Shown here one piece after another: positions 9,138 to 18,600 of a stretch of 64,000 bases of DNA. The notes below the pieces were generated by a model. The model ran no database searches, was not told the origin of the DNA, and was given only the letters and a program-made list of their open reading frames with translations. This DNA is from Roseiarcus sp963770035. Its GTDB lineage: Bacteria; Pseudomonadota; Alphaproteobacteria; Rhizobiales; Beijerinckiaceae. The stretch's first letter is position 1. Each line of letters starts with the position of its first letter. The position numbers and the translations under genes are program-made. The stretch is from the NCBI GenBank assembly GCA_963770035.1, contig CAVYON010000067.1, positions 310,001 to 374,000 of the forward strand, in the 5' to 3' direction.

Positions 9138-9482
9138 TCACCGGGTCAAGCAAGTCTCGCGGGTCCCGCTACGGGTGAGGGTCGCGTTGCGGCCCTTGAT
9201 CCAGAATTCGATGTCGCTGGTGGCATAGCGACCGCCGTCGGCAGACAGCGCTTGCGGTAATGTGATCGTCTCCCCCGTTGCAAAGGTTAGCGCTGCACTT
9301 CCGTTGGCGGCCCCGGGCGGAGCAAATTGGGCCGTCAGTTTCGTTCCGCCGTTGCACTCGTAATGGAAGTCCTTCGCATAGGCGTTGCTCGCGAGCGTGT
9401 AGATTGCCGCCGCCGCGAGGCCTGCTCGTTTCGAGGCTGTAGCTGAGGCCAGGGCGCACCGTGGCGGGAATAGTCGGGCCAT
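9138..9482 (-). CDS. MliC-like lysozyme-inhibitor family secreted protein
   Basis: A small exported protein with signal peptide MARLFPPRCALASATASKRAG...NAYA and a mature domain of about 85 residues. The pattern FHYECNGGTKLTAQF, LTFATGETITLPQALSADG, IEFWIKGRNATL and a terminal Cys (RETCLTR) matches the MliC/PliC fold, in which two Cys form a disulphide and the protein inhibits C-type lysozyme. No lipobox was seen, so it may be periplasmic and not lipid-anchored. The start at 9482 gives the best signal peptide; 9515 is an in-frame alternative. Confidence 0.72.
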   Translation of the reverse strand: MARLFPPRCALASATASKRAGLAAAAIYTLASNAYAKDFHYECNGGTKLTAQFAPPGAANGSAALTFATGETITLPQALSADGGRYATSDIEFWIKGRNATLTRSGTRETCLTR

Positions 9483-9632
9483 GACGTCGATCCTTCTTAG
9501 TCTGGCCCTGCTCAAGCGAGGGCCAATGCTGGGCTCAGGCAGGCGTGGCGACGCCGATCGAGAGGCGAACGATCGCGGCCGCGATCCCTGATTGGGGTGA
9601 TCGGCGACCGGTCGTGGGCGCCCGAGCCGGCG

Positions 9633-9878
9633 TCAGACCCAGCGCCAGCCGCAGACGCGGCGTCCGCGATGCCACCAGCAGACCCAGCGCCGCCGCCGCC
9701 GGCGCCGCGGAGCGACGACGACCTGCGCGAGCTTCACCTCGCCCTTGAGCGGGACGATGAGGCGCCCGGTCCCGGCCGCCCCGACCGGTAACGCGCCGGC
9801 CGCGCCCGGCGCGATCACGAACCCCGCCCCGGCGCCGCACAAAGCGGCGATGACGAATTTGCGACGGTCGATGGTCAT
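9633..9878 (-). CDS. small exported Arg/Trp-rich protein
   Basis: An 81-residue protein starting MTIDRRKFVIAALCGAGAGF, a signal sequence with a Tat-like Arg-Arg pair, preceded by AAGGAGACAGG. The mature part is short and ends in a run of six arginines followed by alternating Trp, Cys, His and Arg (WVCWWHRGRRVCGWRWV). Small secreted proteins with similar R/W-rich tails are frequent in Hyphomicrobiales. No function is known. The tail could bind membranes or nucleic acid, but that is speculation. Confidence 0.6.
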   Translation of the reverse strand: MTIDRRKFVIAALCGAGAGFVIAPGAAGALPVGAAGTGRLIVPLKGEVKLAQVVVAPRRRRRRRWVCWWHRGRRVCGWRWV

Positions 9879-10077
9879 GGCCTGTCTCCTTGTCTTGGGC
9901 TCCGCCGGCCGAATGGCTCGGAGCGCAGGGAACCGCTTGAGCCTGACAGCAAGCTTTGTCCCCGAATTCTCAGCCAGAGGGTAGTGCAAGAATGGATTTC
10001 AACCGGCCCAAAATCTAGCGAAGAATCGATTATCCAAAAGGCCGAAGGCGGCAGGCGCGCGAACGGCGCCCAAAACG

Positions 10078-11895
10078 TCACTCGTCGAAATCCTCGATCA
10101 CCGCATCGGCGATGGCGCGCTTGGTGATGATGCCGACGACGTCGCGCGCGCGCGGCCGGCCCGGGCCGTTGAAGACGATGGCCGCGCCCGCACGGTGGCG
10201 CTTGAGCCGCGCCAGCGCTAGACTCAGAAGGTCGGTGTCGCGGCAGACGACCGGCTGGGGTTCGACAAAACGGTCGATCAGCGCGTCCGGATGGATTCGG
10301 GCGTCGCGCCAGAGGCCCGAGCGGGGCGGCACGAGCCCGACGATGCGGCCTTCGCGCTCGACGACGACGGCGCGCAAGTCGTCCTCGACGTCTGCGACCA
10401 GCGCGTCTCCCAGCGAGGTGCCCGCTTTGACGAGATGGAACTGGCGCTCCATCACGTCCTGCGCCTGCTGCACCAGATAAAGGTTGATGTGGCGCTCCTT
10501 GGGGATGCGGTGGCCCCGGTGACGCAGCTTGACCGTATAGATCGTCTCGGTGATCAGGGCGCGCCGAATGCCCGCCGCCACCGCCACCGCGACGATCACC
10601 GGAACGATGATGGCGTAGTCGCGCGTCATCTCGAAGATCATGACGATCGCCGTCATGACGCCGCCGGTTCCGGCGCCGACCATCGCCGCCATGCCGACGA
10701 TCGCCGCCGAGGGCGCGGTCAGCCCAGCGTGGGGAAGGGCGAATCCGACCGCTTGGGCGAACGCCGCGCCGAGCGTCGCGCCGAGATAGAGCGACGGCGA
10801 GAAGATGCCGCCCGAAGCCCCACAACCGAGGCTGACCGTGGTCGCCAGAAGCTTGAGGGCAAACAGCAGGGCGAGCAGGCCCACGGCGGTCATCTGGTGC
10901 TCCAACACCGACTGGATGACGCCGTAGCCGACGCCGTCGATGTAGGAATGGCCGAAGGCGCGGGTCAGGCCGACCATCATCAGGCCGATGATCGCCATGC
11001 CGACGATGTTCTGCACATAGACGCCACCGGGCAGCTTCGGAAAGCCGTCCTCCATCACCACTAGGAGGCGGATAAAGGCCCAGGAGGCGAGACCGCAAAG
11101 CACGCCGAGCAGCACGAAGGCGAGCGCCTCCTCGACATTGAACGCATGGGCCGGTGGGAACTGGATTTCCGGCACTTTGAACGCCGGGTCCGGGCCGATC
11201 AGCATCCGGCCGACCTGGGTCGCGGCGCCGGTGGCGATGACGACCGGCAGGAAGGTGCGGTTGGACACTTCCGGCAACAGGATTTCGAGAGCGAACAGCA
11301 CGCCGCCGAGCGGCGTGTTGAAGGTCGCGGCGATACCCGCGCCGGCGCCGGCCGAAAGGAGCGTCACCTTCTGCCAGGGCGCGAGCCGGATCGCCTGCGA
11401 GAAGGCGGAGCCCAGCGCGGCGCCGATCTGGATGATCGGACCCTCGCGCCCGACCGCCGCGCCAGTGCCGATCGACAGGGCGGAAGCGAGCGACTTCACC
11501 ACCGCCACCTGCCAGCGGATATTGCCGTCCTTGTAGAAGATCGCGTCCATCACCTCCGGCACGCCGTGGCCTTTGGCTTCCGGGGCGAAATTCTCGACAA
11601 CCCACACAACGATCAGGCCGCCGATGATCGGCGAGAGGAGCAGGAAGTCGCCGAAGGGACTCGGCCCCTCGAGGATGTTGGCGTCGTAGCGGAAGTTGAA
11701 GACGCCATAGAACGAAGCGTTGTGGAAAACGGCGATCAGCCCGCGCAGGAACACCGCCCCGAATCCAGTGACGATACCGACCGCCAGAGCCAGCAGGCAG
11801 AGCACTAGCAGACTGACCCTTCGCTCTCCGCGTGGGAGAGCGCGCGGCTCCGGTCCGGCCCTCTCGAGGGTCATATTCGATGCTGCGTCAGTCAT
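10078..11895 (-). CDS. ClC family chloride channel/transporter with C-terminal CBS pair
   Basis: Inner-membrane anion channel or H+/Cl- antiporter of 605 residues. The selectivity-filter motifs are present: KGHGVPEV (variant of GSGIP), GREGP at 149-153 with the gating Glu151, and GASGGIFSPSL (GxFxP). About ten helices are followed by a cytoplasmic region of around 150 residues with two CBS repeats ending at DVVGIITKRAIADAVIEDF. CBS pairs in this family bind adenine nucleotides and control gating. It is transcribed alone. A GREGP gating Glu is shared by channels and antiporters, so transport mode cannot be decided here. Confidence 0.93.
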   Translation of the reverse strand: MTDAASNMTLERAGPEPRALPRGERRVSLLVLCLLALAVGIVTGFGAVFLRGLIAVFHNASFYGVFNFRYDANILEGPSPFGDFLLLSPIIGGLIVVWVVENFAPEAKGHGVPEVMDAIFYKDGNIRWQVAVVKSLASALSIGTGAAVGREGPIIQIGAALGSAFSQAIRLAPWQKVTLLSAGAGAGIAATFNTPLGGVLFALEILLPEVSNRTFLPVVIATGAATQVGRMLIGPDPAFKVPEIQFPPAHAFNVEEALAFVLLGVLCGLASWAFIRLLVVMEDGFPKLPGGVYVQNIVGMAIIGLMMVGLTRAFGHSYIDGVGYGVIQSVLEHQMTAVGLLALLFALKLLATTVSLGCGASGGIFSPSLYLGATLGAAFAQAVGFALPHAGLTAPSAAIVGMAAMVGAGTGGVMTAIVMIFEMTRDYAIIVPVIVAVAVAAGIRRALITETIYTVKLRHRGHRIPKERHINLYLVQQAQDVMERQFHLVKAGTSLGDALVADVEDDLRAVVVEREGRIVGLVPPRSGLWRDARIHPDALIDRFVEPQPVVCRDTDLLSLALARLKRHRAGAAIVFNGPGRPRARDVVGIITKRAIADAVIEDFDE

Positions 11896-12122
11896 GTCGT
11901 TTCCTGCATAAGCGCCGCGCGCCCGCGTTCAGCGAGCGGCGGCTCCCGCGACCATCTCACCCTTGGGCGTGAGCCAACTCCATTGCGGCCGGACGGACCG
12001 GCCGGATTCGGCGCTCCTCGGCAAAGGGCAACAAATCGTGGCGGAACCTTGGCGGAATGCGATCTCGAGGTTCGCGCCGTCGCGCCTGGACGGCTCTCCT
12101 CCCGGTCATCGGCCAGGGTCGA

Positions 12123-12845
12123 TCACCGCCGCGCCGCGTCCAGACCAAGCCATGCCAGGCCCTGTCGGAGGAACTCCCGGCCTCCCGATCGCGCCCAGCG
12201 TCCGTGGGCGATGACCACCCGTTCGCAGTCCCAGGACAGAGCCTTCTCCCGGGCGGCTCGGGCCGGCGCGCGGTCGAAAAACGACAGCCTCCATTCGCGC
12301 GGCGCGCCCGGGTGGGCTGCGGCAATGCCGTCGAGCCAGGCCAGCGGCCGGCTCCACCAGGGCCAATGCCGCGCAAGAAAGTCGGCATCGAACGCCTGGA
12401 TCAGATCGGCGATGAGAACGGTCCGCGACGGCCGATGGAAAAAGACGATCTCGTCCATGGCGAACGATCCGCGAAACCACGCCAAATCGATGTCGGGCCC
12501 CCATTCCGACGGCGGCAGGTCCGCGAGCGCTCCGGTGAATTCGAGTTCACGGAACCGCGCGACCGTCGAGCGCGGCGCCCACAGCTTCGCCGCCGGATAC
12601 GCCGATTTCCATGCCTTAAGGAATAGGTGGTGCAGCTTATTGGGGCTGACGAGATGCGCGACGTCGCCCAACGCGTCGATCTCCCGGCGCAGGTTCTCGT
12701 CGAGCCGGATCGGCGACCAGACCCAAAGGCGGTTCTCGTCGAGACGGACGATGACGCTCCGCGTTGGGTAAGGGAAGCCGAAAAAGCTGACGATGTCGCC
12801 TTCCGCGACCCAGAGCGCCTCGCCCACGTCCTCGAGCCTGATCAT
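12123..12845 (-). CDS. DUF4336 domain-containing protein
   Basis: A 240-residue soluble protein starting MIRLEDVGEALWVAEGDIV. It has the DUF4336 layout: an N-terminal beta-rich half (TRSVIVRLDENRLWVWSPI), the segment HLVSPNKLHHLFLKAWKSAYP and, later, DIDLAWFRGSFAMDEIVFFH. The family resembles metallo-beta-lactamase-like folds but lacks a full HxHxDH motif, and no activity is established. It is transcribed alone. The start at 12845 removes an unsupported 22-residue extension. Confidence 0.75.
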   Translation of the reverse strand: MIRLEDVGEALWVAEGDIVSFFGFPYPTRSVIVRLDENRLWVWSPIRLDENLRREIDALGDVAHLVSPNKLHHLFLKAWKSAYPAAKLWAPRSTVARFRELEFTGALADLPPSEWGPDIDLAWFRGSFAMDEIVFFHRPSRTVLIADLIQAFDADFLARHWPWWSRPLAWLDGIAAAHPGAPREWRLSFFDRAPARAAREKALSWDCERVVIAHGRWARSGGREFLRQGLAWLGLDAARR

Positions 12846-13017
12846 GTCCGCCCTGCCGCATGGATTTCCGGCGCTGCCCGTTAGATACATCCTGCGGCGC
12901 CAGTGGGCCACCGACTCGGCAAGGCTGTTGTCGCCGTTCTTTCGGGGTTCCTTGCGCGCTTTCGGAGCGAGGGAGTTCAGGGAGGCGATCGCCAGGATCG
13001 GCCGCGCCTCGGGTGGG

Positions 13018-13037
13018 ACTGCCTGCTAGCAGGCAGT
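13018..13037. repeat. perfect 20-bp palindrome
   Basis: ACTGCCTGCTAGCAGGCAGT is a perfect inverted repeat in the roughly 500-bp gap between the DUF4336 gene and the methyltransferase-like gene. It could be an operator or a hairpin. The rest of the gap holds no supported gene. Confidence 0.6.
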
Positions 13038-13355
13038 TTCATGCGCCGCGGTCAGGCGCCATTCCAACAAGTCGTGCAATATCAGGATGTTGCCGGTTAT
13101 ACAACCCAACAGTTGCGGTTTGAAGCGGGCGCGGAACAGGGACCCTAGCAGGGCAAAACCGGCGCTAAACAGGTCGTTATCAGGTCCGAACAGGCACACA
13201 AAAGGCGGGCGAGCACATCGCGCGAGACGGGAAGCGGCGGGGTTGTAAGGCGCGGCCGGGATTGCCATCCCCCGCGAGGAAAGTGTGGAATCTGGTAAGC
13301 GGCCGGACCAGGGCGCCGCGCGATTCGCCCAAAATCATCTTGCCCTGGAGCGGCG

Positions 13356-14087
13356 TCATCGCCGGGCCGCCACGAAAATCCGCGGAAATTTGACCAGCGT
13401 CTGTCCGCCCGACTGAGGCGGGTAGGCGACCTGCAGCCCGGCGCGGTAGCGCTCGAGAAAAAGCTCACGAGCGGGCCGATCGAGCGGCGCGAGGAAGGGC
13501 GAGAGGGGGCCGGCCTGCATGCGATCGACGATGGCCTCGACGCCGTCGTACGCCATCAGATAGGTCGTTTCCCAGATGTCGAGCGAAGCCGAAACGGGCG
13601 TCAACAGCGCATGCAGCCCCTCCATCGTCGGATTGTACGGCCGGGTCTTGGCGACCGGCACGAGCGTCGCGGCCCACGGGCCGTCAGCCGCGATCATGCG
13701 CGCGAGCGCCCGATAGGGTTCATAAAGGTCGTTGGGAAACAGCGCGGCGAGACAGCCGCCCGAACTAAGCCGCGCCATCAATTTCGGCAGGAGGCGACGC
13801 ACGGCCGGGCGCCAGGGAAGGTCGCCGTTCGAATGGATGAGGTCGAACGAGTCCTCGTGGCGAGTTGCGTCGGGGTCGAGGCGGAAGGGGTCGAGCGCCC
13901 GGATTATGGCGCACGGGAAGCGGCGCGAGAGCGCCGACGGGACGCAACCGTCGCTGTCGCAAAGGTAAGCTATCCGCCTGGGCGCAGCATCTCGTACGCG
14001 TGTCAGGAGATCTTCGGCGGCGCGCGACAGGGGATCCGGTTCCGCCCAATCGGACGCGTCATAAGCAATGCCTGAACCCTTATCCAC
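13356..14087 (-). CDS. trans-aconitate 2-methyltransferase-like SAM enzyme
   Basis: A 243-residue protein starting with GTG 14087 (VDKGSGIAYDASDWAEPDP). The N-terminal half has a degenerate Rossmann methyltransferase core (RRIAYLCDSDGCVPSALSRR, FDLIHSNGDLPW). The C-terminal half closely follows the trans-aconitate methyltransferase pattern: DIWETTYLMAYDGVEAIVDR, LSPFLAPLDRPARELFLERY and AYPPQSGGQTLVKFPRIFVA. The usual GxGxG glycine motif is replaced by LCDSDGC, so SAM binding may be weakened. A longer start at 14243 lacks support. Confidence 0.65.
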   Translation of the reverse strand: MDKGSGIAYDASDWAEPDPLSRAAEDLLTRVRDAAPRRIAYLCDSDGCVPSALSRRFPCAIIRALDPFRLDPDATRHEDSFDLIHSNGDLPWRPAVRRLLPKLMARLSSGGCLAALFPNDLYEPYRALARMIAADGPWAATLVPVAKTRPYNPTMEGLHALLTPVSASLDIWETTYLMAYDGVEAIVDRMQAGPLSPFLAPLDRPARELFLERYRAGLQVAYPPQSGGQTLVKFPRIFVAARR

Positions 14088-14167
14088 CTTGCGCTTCCAC
14101 AAGGGGCAACATCGAAGACGAAGGGGTCGGAAATGGGGCGTGACAGAGTCCTGGTCGAGCCGACAGG

Positions 14168-16060
14168 TCAGCACGTCTCCTTGTTGAAAATCTCGCGGAT
14201 TTTCGCCGCTAATTCGTCGGCGGTGTAGGGCTTTTTCAGCCAAGCGCCGGCGCTGAGGCCGAACTGCGCGATGGCCGGCTCGGCATAGCCGGAGGTGAAC
14301 AGGATCTTGACGCCGGGCCTCATCGCCAGTGCGGCCTGGGCGAGCTCGAGACCGGTCATGCCGCCCGGCATCACCATGTCAGTGAAGACGAGCGCGATCT
14401 CCGGCCGCGCTGCGATCTCGGCCTTGGCGGCGACACCATTGTCCGCCTCGATGACGTCGTAGCCGAGGCTCGTGAGGCGCCGGCTCAGGACTCGGCGCAG
14501 GCGGGGGTCGTCCTCGACCAGGAGGATCGTTTCCGAGCCTTTCGGCAGCTCTGACGTCGGGCCCTCGGCGGCGCCCCGTGCTTCCGCCCCAGAGCTCTCC
14601 GCATGCGGCAGGTAGATTCGCACGCTCGTGCCGCTGCCAGGCTCGCTGTAGAGCTGGATGTGCCCGCCGGTCTGCTTGACGAAACCGTAGACCATGCTGA
14701 GGCCGAGACCAGTGCCGGCGCCAACCGGCTTGGTGGTGAAGAACGGCTCGAACGCCTTCCGCCGCACCTCCTCCGGCATCCCTGTTCCGGTGTCGGTGAC
14801 CGTGACCAGGACGTAACGCCCGGTGCGGACCTCAGGATACATCCGCGCGTAGTCGGCGTCCAAGCGGACCGGAGCGACGTCGATCGCCAGTTGACCGCCG
14901 CGCGGCATCGCGTCCCTGGCGTTGATGGCGAGATTGAGCACGGCGTTCTGTAGTTGCGCGCCGTCGACGACGGCCAGGTGCGTCTCCCCTGGGACGGAGA
15001 TCCTGAGCTCGATGGCCTCCCCGACCGTGCGGCGAAGAAGCTCGCCGTAACCCTTCACATGACGGCCGACATCGGTTGGCTTCGGATTGAGCGGCTGGCG
15101 CCGGGCGAAGGCCAGGAGCTGCGCGGCAAGTTTCGCTCCGTCCTGTGCGGCGCCCCAAGCTTCGCGTGCAAGCTCCCGCTGGTCGGAGTCGGTGAGCATG
15201 GAGTCCAAAAGTTCGATATTGGCGATAATCACCGTCAGAATGTTGTTGAAGTCGTGAGCGACGCCGCCGGTCAATTGGCCGACCGCCTCCATCTTCTGCG
15301 ACTGGCGCAGCTCCTGCTCCATCTTCTGGCGGCTGGTGAGGTCGCGGATGAATCCGGTGAACACGCGCCGCCCGTTTGCCCTCGCTTCGCCGACCGACAG
15401 CTCGACCGGAAAGACTCTGCCATCCTTGGCGACCCCTTGGACGAGTCGGCCGTAGCCAATAATCCGCGCCTCGCCGGTTCGCAGGTAGTTGGTCATGTAG
15501 ACGTCATGCTCGGCGCGATAGGGCTCCGGCATCAGCATCTTGACGTTGCGGCCGATCACCTCGTCCGGGTTGTAGCCGAATAGCGTCGACGCGCCGGCGC
15601 TGAAAGAGGAAATGAGGCCCCTCTCGTCGATGACGATCATCGCCTCGGGCACGGTGGAGAGAATCAATTCAAGGTGCGCTTCGCGCTCCACCAGCTCCGC
15701 CTGCGCCCGCTTCAGCGCGGTGACGTCGGCGTTGTGCTGCAAGACCGCGATTTCGCCGCCGGCGCTCTTCTGCCTGGTCCACAGGCTTGCGATCGTCAGG
15801 ACCGCGCCGCTCCTGGCGCGCTGCTCCAGTTCGCCTTGCCACGCGCCGCGTTCGGCGAGCGCCGCGATGATCTCCGAGCGTGGACAGGGATATCGGGTCT
15901 CGAGCAGATCGGCGAGGCGACGCCCAACCGCCTCGGCCCGAGCGAAGCCATAGAGACGCTCGCAACCAGTGGTCCAGTAGAGAACGCGCCCGTCGAGGTC
16001 ATGGATGATCACGACCGCAGCGTCGAGGGCGTCTGCGAGCGACGACAGCTCGGCGGTCAT
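14168..16060 (-). CDS. hybrid sensor histidine kinase with FixL-like heme PAS domain
   Basis: Soluble hybrid kinase of 630 residues: PAS1 (about 1-115), PAS2 (about 125-235), HisKA with phospho-acceptor His269 in LTGGVAHDFNN, an ATPase domain (LNLAINARDAMP, TDTGTGM, TGLGLSMVYGFV) and a receiver domain with Asp561 in FTDMVMPGG. PAS2 reads MPEPYRAEHDVY...RIIGYGR. In FixL the equivalent His is the heme ligand and the Arg 20 residues later contacts bound O2; both are present here (His185, Arg205). An oxygen or redox sensor is therefore likely. Start at 16060 was chosen for GGAGAG upstream. It is encoded alone, without an adjacent response regulator. Confidence 0.88.
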   Translation of the reverse strand: MTAELSSLADALDAAVVIIHDLDGRVLYWTTGCERLYGFARAEAVGRRLADLLETRYPCPRSEIIAALAERGAWQGELEQRARSGAVLTIASLWTRQKSAGGEIAVLQHNADVTALKRAQAELVEREAHLELILSTVPEAMIVIDERGLISSFSAGASTLFGYNPDEVIGRNVKMLMPEPYRAEHDVYMTNYLRTGEARIIGYGRLVQGVAKDGRVFPVELSVGEARANGRRVFTGFIRDLTSRQKMEQELRQSQKMEAVGQLTGGVAHDFNNILTVIIANIELLDSMLTDSDQRELAREAWGAAQDGAKLAAQLLAFARRQPLNPKPTDVGRHVKGYGELLRRTVGEAIELRISVPGETHLAVVDGAQLQNAVLNLAINARDAMPRGGQLAIDVAPVRLDADYARMYPEVRTGRYVLVTVTDTGTGMPEEVRRKAFEPFFTTKPVGAGTGLGLSMVYGFVKQTGGHIQLYSEPGSGTSVRIYLPHAESSGAEARGAAEGPTSELPKGSETILLVEDDPRLRRVLSRRLTSLGYDVIEADNGVAAKAEIAARPEIALVFTDMVMPGGMTGLELAQAALAMRPGVKILFTSGYAEPAIAQFGLSAGAWLKKPYTADELAAKIREIFNKETC

Positions 16061-16346
16061 GCGGTCTCTCCGCGGGCTGGGCTCGTCCTCAAATTCGATC
16101 CTCGCATAGCCTGCGTGTTGAAAGAGACCGGACTCCTCTGGCAATAACAATCATGGCCTGCTTCGCTTGTCACGCCTGCCGATATGTGGAGGCAGCCAAC
16201 GCCTATTGACCCGTCCAGCACACGGGCTTCACCGGCGCTTGGCGGGGCCGCGAACGCACCGGCAAGCGGCCATCTTGGAGCGCCAATTCGAGAGCGCGCG
16301 AGAGCGACCTTACTCAAAGCCCTCCGCCAAAACCGGATGAGCGTCT

Positions 16347-17027
16347 TTACCGGCCGCGCCCGAGTTGCCGGGTCGGCAGGCTCTCGTCGATATGGAATAG
16401 CGCGGGATCGGGTTCGGTCTTCAGGTCGAGGTTGAACAGCGTCACCACGGTTTGATAACCCTGAGCGTCGATCACCGTCCACTGCTTCAGCGCGAAGGAC
16501 GCGGGATCGAAGATGAGCTCGAGATGCGCCGTGCCGCCGAGCGCCGCCTTGTCCTCGATCTCGATCGTCACCGATTTCTCGTCCTGCGCGACGCTGAGCA
16601 CCTGCGTGTCGCGGGCGAGATCGATGTGGTTGGCGAGCAGGAACTTCAGTGGAGTCTGGGCAATGAAATACTCGTCCTGGGTGTTGAGCTTGTGATCGAT
16701 GACGGCGACGCTGCGCCCATCGGCGACGATCTCGAACCGGGCGGGACTGGCGTATGTGAACAGCATCCGGCCGGGCCGGGCGATGGTCAACTGGCCCTCC
16801 GAGCGCTTGCCGCCCGGGCCGATCTGGACGAAGTCGGCCGTCAGCACGCGCGCCGCGTCGAGCCACGCGTTGGCGCGCGCGACCGCATCGGCGGCGGACA
16901 GGTTGGCCGCCGGCCCGCTCTTCATCGCAGCGACCCGCTCAATGCTGTGCGGCGCATTTTGAGCAGAGGCGCTTGCGCCGAGGCCGACGATCACCGCGAG
17001 AGCCAGCCATCCCAATCGTTTCGCCAT
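16347..17027 (-). CDS. lolA: LolA-type outer-membrane lipoprotein carrier protein
   Basis: Periplasmic chaperone that carries lipoproteins from LolCDE to the outer membrane. The 226-residue precursor begins MAKRLGWLALAVIVGLGASASA, a clear signal peptide, with GGAGAG upstream of ATG 17027. The mature part has the unclosed-barrel pattern: LTADFVQIGPGGKRSEGQLTI, PGRMLFTYASPARFEIVADG, SVAVIDHKLNTQ and LTIAR. The alphaproteobacterial form often has an N-terminal extension such as that at residues 24-50. It is encoded alone. Confidence 0.88.
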   Translation of the reverse strand: MAKRLGWLALAVIVGLGASASAQNAPHSIERVAAMKSGPAANLSAADAVARANAWLDAARVLTADFVQIGPGGKRSEGQLTIARPGRMLFTYASPARFEIVADGRSVAVIDHKLNTQDEYFIAQTPLKFLLANHIDLARDTQVLSVAQDEKSVTIEIEDKAALGGTAHLELIFDPASFALKQWTVIDAQGYQTVVTLFNLDLKTEPDPALFHIDESLPTRQLGRGR

Positions 17028-17200
17028 TCTCTCCGTCCCTGCCGCCCACGTCCGGGCGCAATCGAATCGTGGGGCCCGCGCTTTATCGCATGAGCCCGAC
17101 GGGAAAGCCTCTGGCGAGGGCCTGTGGCCTGAGTGTGACGCCGAGGCGGCGACTTTGCAGGCCGCCTCGCTCGGCCCCGACCCGGCGCAGTCCATGAGCG

Positions 17201-18532
17201 CTACAGCGCGCCCGCAAGGGAGGCGTCGACGGCCGCGCCGAGCCGCTCGACGATCGTCTCGATCTGGCCTTCGTTGACGATGAACGGCGGGGCGAGGAGG
17301 ACATGATCGCCGCGAACGCCGTCGATCGTTCCACCCATCGGATAGACCATCAGCCCCCGCGCCATCGCCTCGCGCTTGATTCGCGCATGGAGCTTCAGCG
17401 CGGGATCGAACGGCGCCTTGGACGCGCGGTCGGCGACGAATTCGAGGGCGCGGAAAAGGCCGCGGCCGCGAATGTCGCCGATGTGCGGAGCCTGGCCGAA
17501 GCGCTCCTCAAGGCGGCGCTGGAGGAGGTCGCCCATGGCGACGACATTCGCCAGCAAGTTGTCGCGGGCGATCGTCTCCTGCACCGCAAGCGCCGCGGCC
17601 GCGGCCATCGGGTGGCCCATATAGGTGTGGCCATGCTGAAACGCGCCCGAGCCGCTGGCGAAGGCGTCGAAAATGCGCTCAGCCAACAGAACTGCGCCGA
17701 TCGGCTGGTAGCCGCCGCCGAGGCCCTTGGCGATGGTCATGAGGTCGGGCGCGACGCCCTCCTGCGCGCAGGCGTGCAGCGTGCCGGTGCGCCCCATGCC
17801 GCACATGACCTCATCGAGAATGAGCAGCACGCCGTATCGGTCGCAGATCGCGCGCACGCGCTCAAAATAGTCGCCGACCGGCGGAACGGCGCCGGACGTG
17901 GCGCCGACCACGGTCTCGGCGACGAAGGCCATCACGCTCTCGGGGCCAAGCGCAACGACCTTGTCCTCGAGCGCCTGCGCGGCGCGGGCGGCGTAATCGC
18001 CATCGCTTTCGCCTTGCCGCTGGAGGCGATAGGCGTAGCAGGGGTCGACGTGATGGGTCTCGACCAGCAAAGGTTCGAACGCCGCCCGACGCCAGGCGTT
18101 GCCGCCCGTCGCCAGCGCTCCAAGCGTATTGCCGTGGTAGCTCTGCCGGCGCGCGACGATCCGGCGGCGTTGCGGCTCGCCCGTCTCGACGAAATATTGC
18201 CGCGCCATCTTGAGCGCGGCCTCGACAGCCTCGGACCCGCCGCTCACCAAATAGACGCGGCTCAGGCCCGGCGGCGCGTCGGCCACGAGCCGGTCGGCGA
18301 GCCGCTCGGCGGGCTCCGAGGTGAAAAAGGCGGTATGGGCGTAGGCGAGCGCGTCGAGTTGCCGGCGCAGCGCCGCGATGATCTCGGGGTGGCCATGGCC
18401 GAGGCAAGAGACCGCCGCGCCTCCAGAGGCGTCGAGATACCGCCGGCCCTCGGCGTCGACGATCTCGACGCCGGCGCCGAAGACCGCGACCGGCAGCTCG
18501 GCGTTTGCCGAGCGATGCAGAATGTGCGTCAT
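17201..18532 (-). CDS. class III PLP-dependent aminotransferase
   Basis: Transfers an amino group between an amine or omega-amino acid and an oxo acid using PLP. The 443-residue protein has SGGSEAVEAALKMARQYF (phosphate binding), RRQSYHGNTLGAL, the PLP-contacting LILDEVMCGMGRTG and the Schiff-base Lys in DLMTIAKGLGGGYQP. Members of this subgroup act on beta-alanine, taurine, polyamines or similar amines. It is divergent from a BKACE-family gene only 68 bp away, so the two probably share a control region and a pathway in which an amine is converted to a beta-keto acid. The substrate is not predictable from sequence. Confidence 0.88.
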   Translation of the reverse strand: MTHILHRSANAELPVAVFGAGVEIVDAEGRRYLDASGGAAVSCLGHGHPEIIAALRRQLDALAYAHTAFFTSEPAERLADRLVADAPPGLSRVYLVSGGSEAVEAALKMARQYFVETGEPQRRRIVARRQSYHGNTLGALATGGNAWRRAAFEPLLVETHHVDPCYAYRLQRQGESDGDYAARAAQALEDKVVALGPESVMAFVAETVVGATSGAVPPVGDYFERVRAICDRYGVLLILDEVMCGMGRTGTLHACAQEGVAPDLMTIAKGLGGGYQPIGAVLLAERIFDAFASGSGAFQHGHTYMGHPMAAAAALAVQETIARDNLLANVVAMGDLLQRRLEERFGQAPHIGDIRGRGLFRALEFVADRASKAPFDPALKLHARIKREAMARGLMVYPMGGTIDGVRGDHVLLAPPFIVNEGQIETIVERLGAAVDASLAGAL

Positions 18533-18600
18533 TCAATCGATCCGGACGGGGCGAAAGCGCGAATCATAGGCTCCGGAAAGACTGGCGGAAAGGCGGGGGC

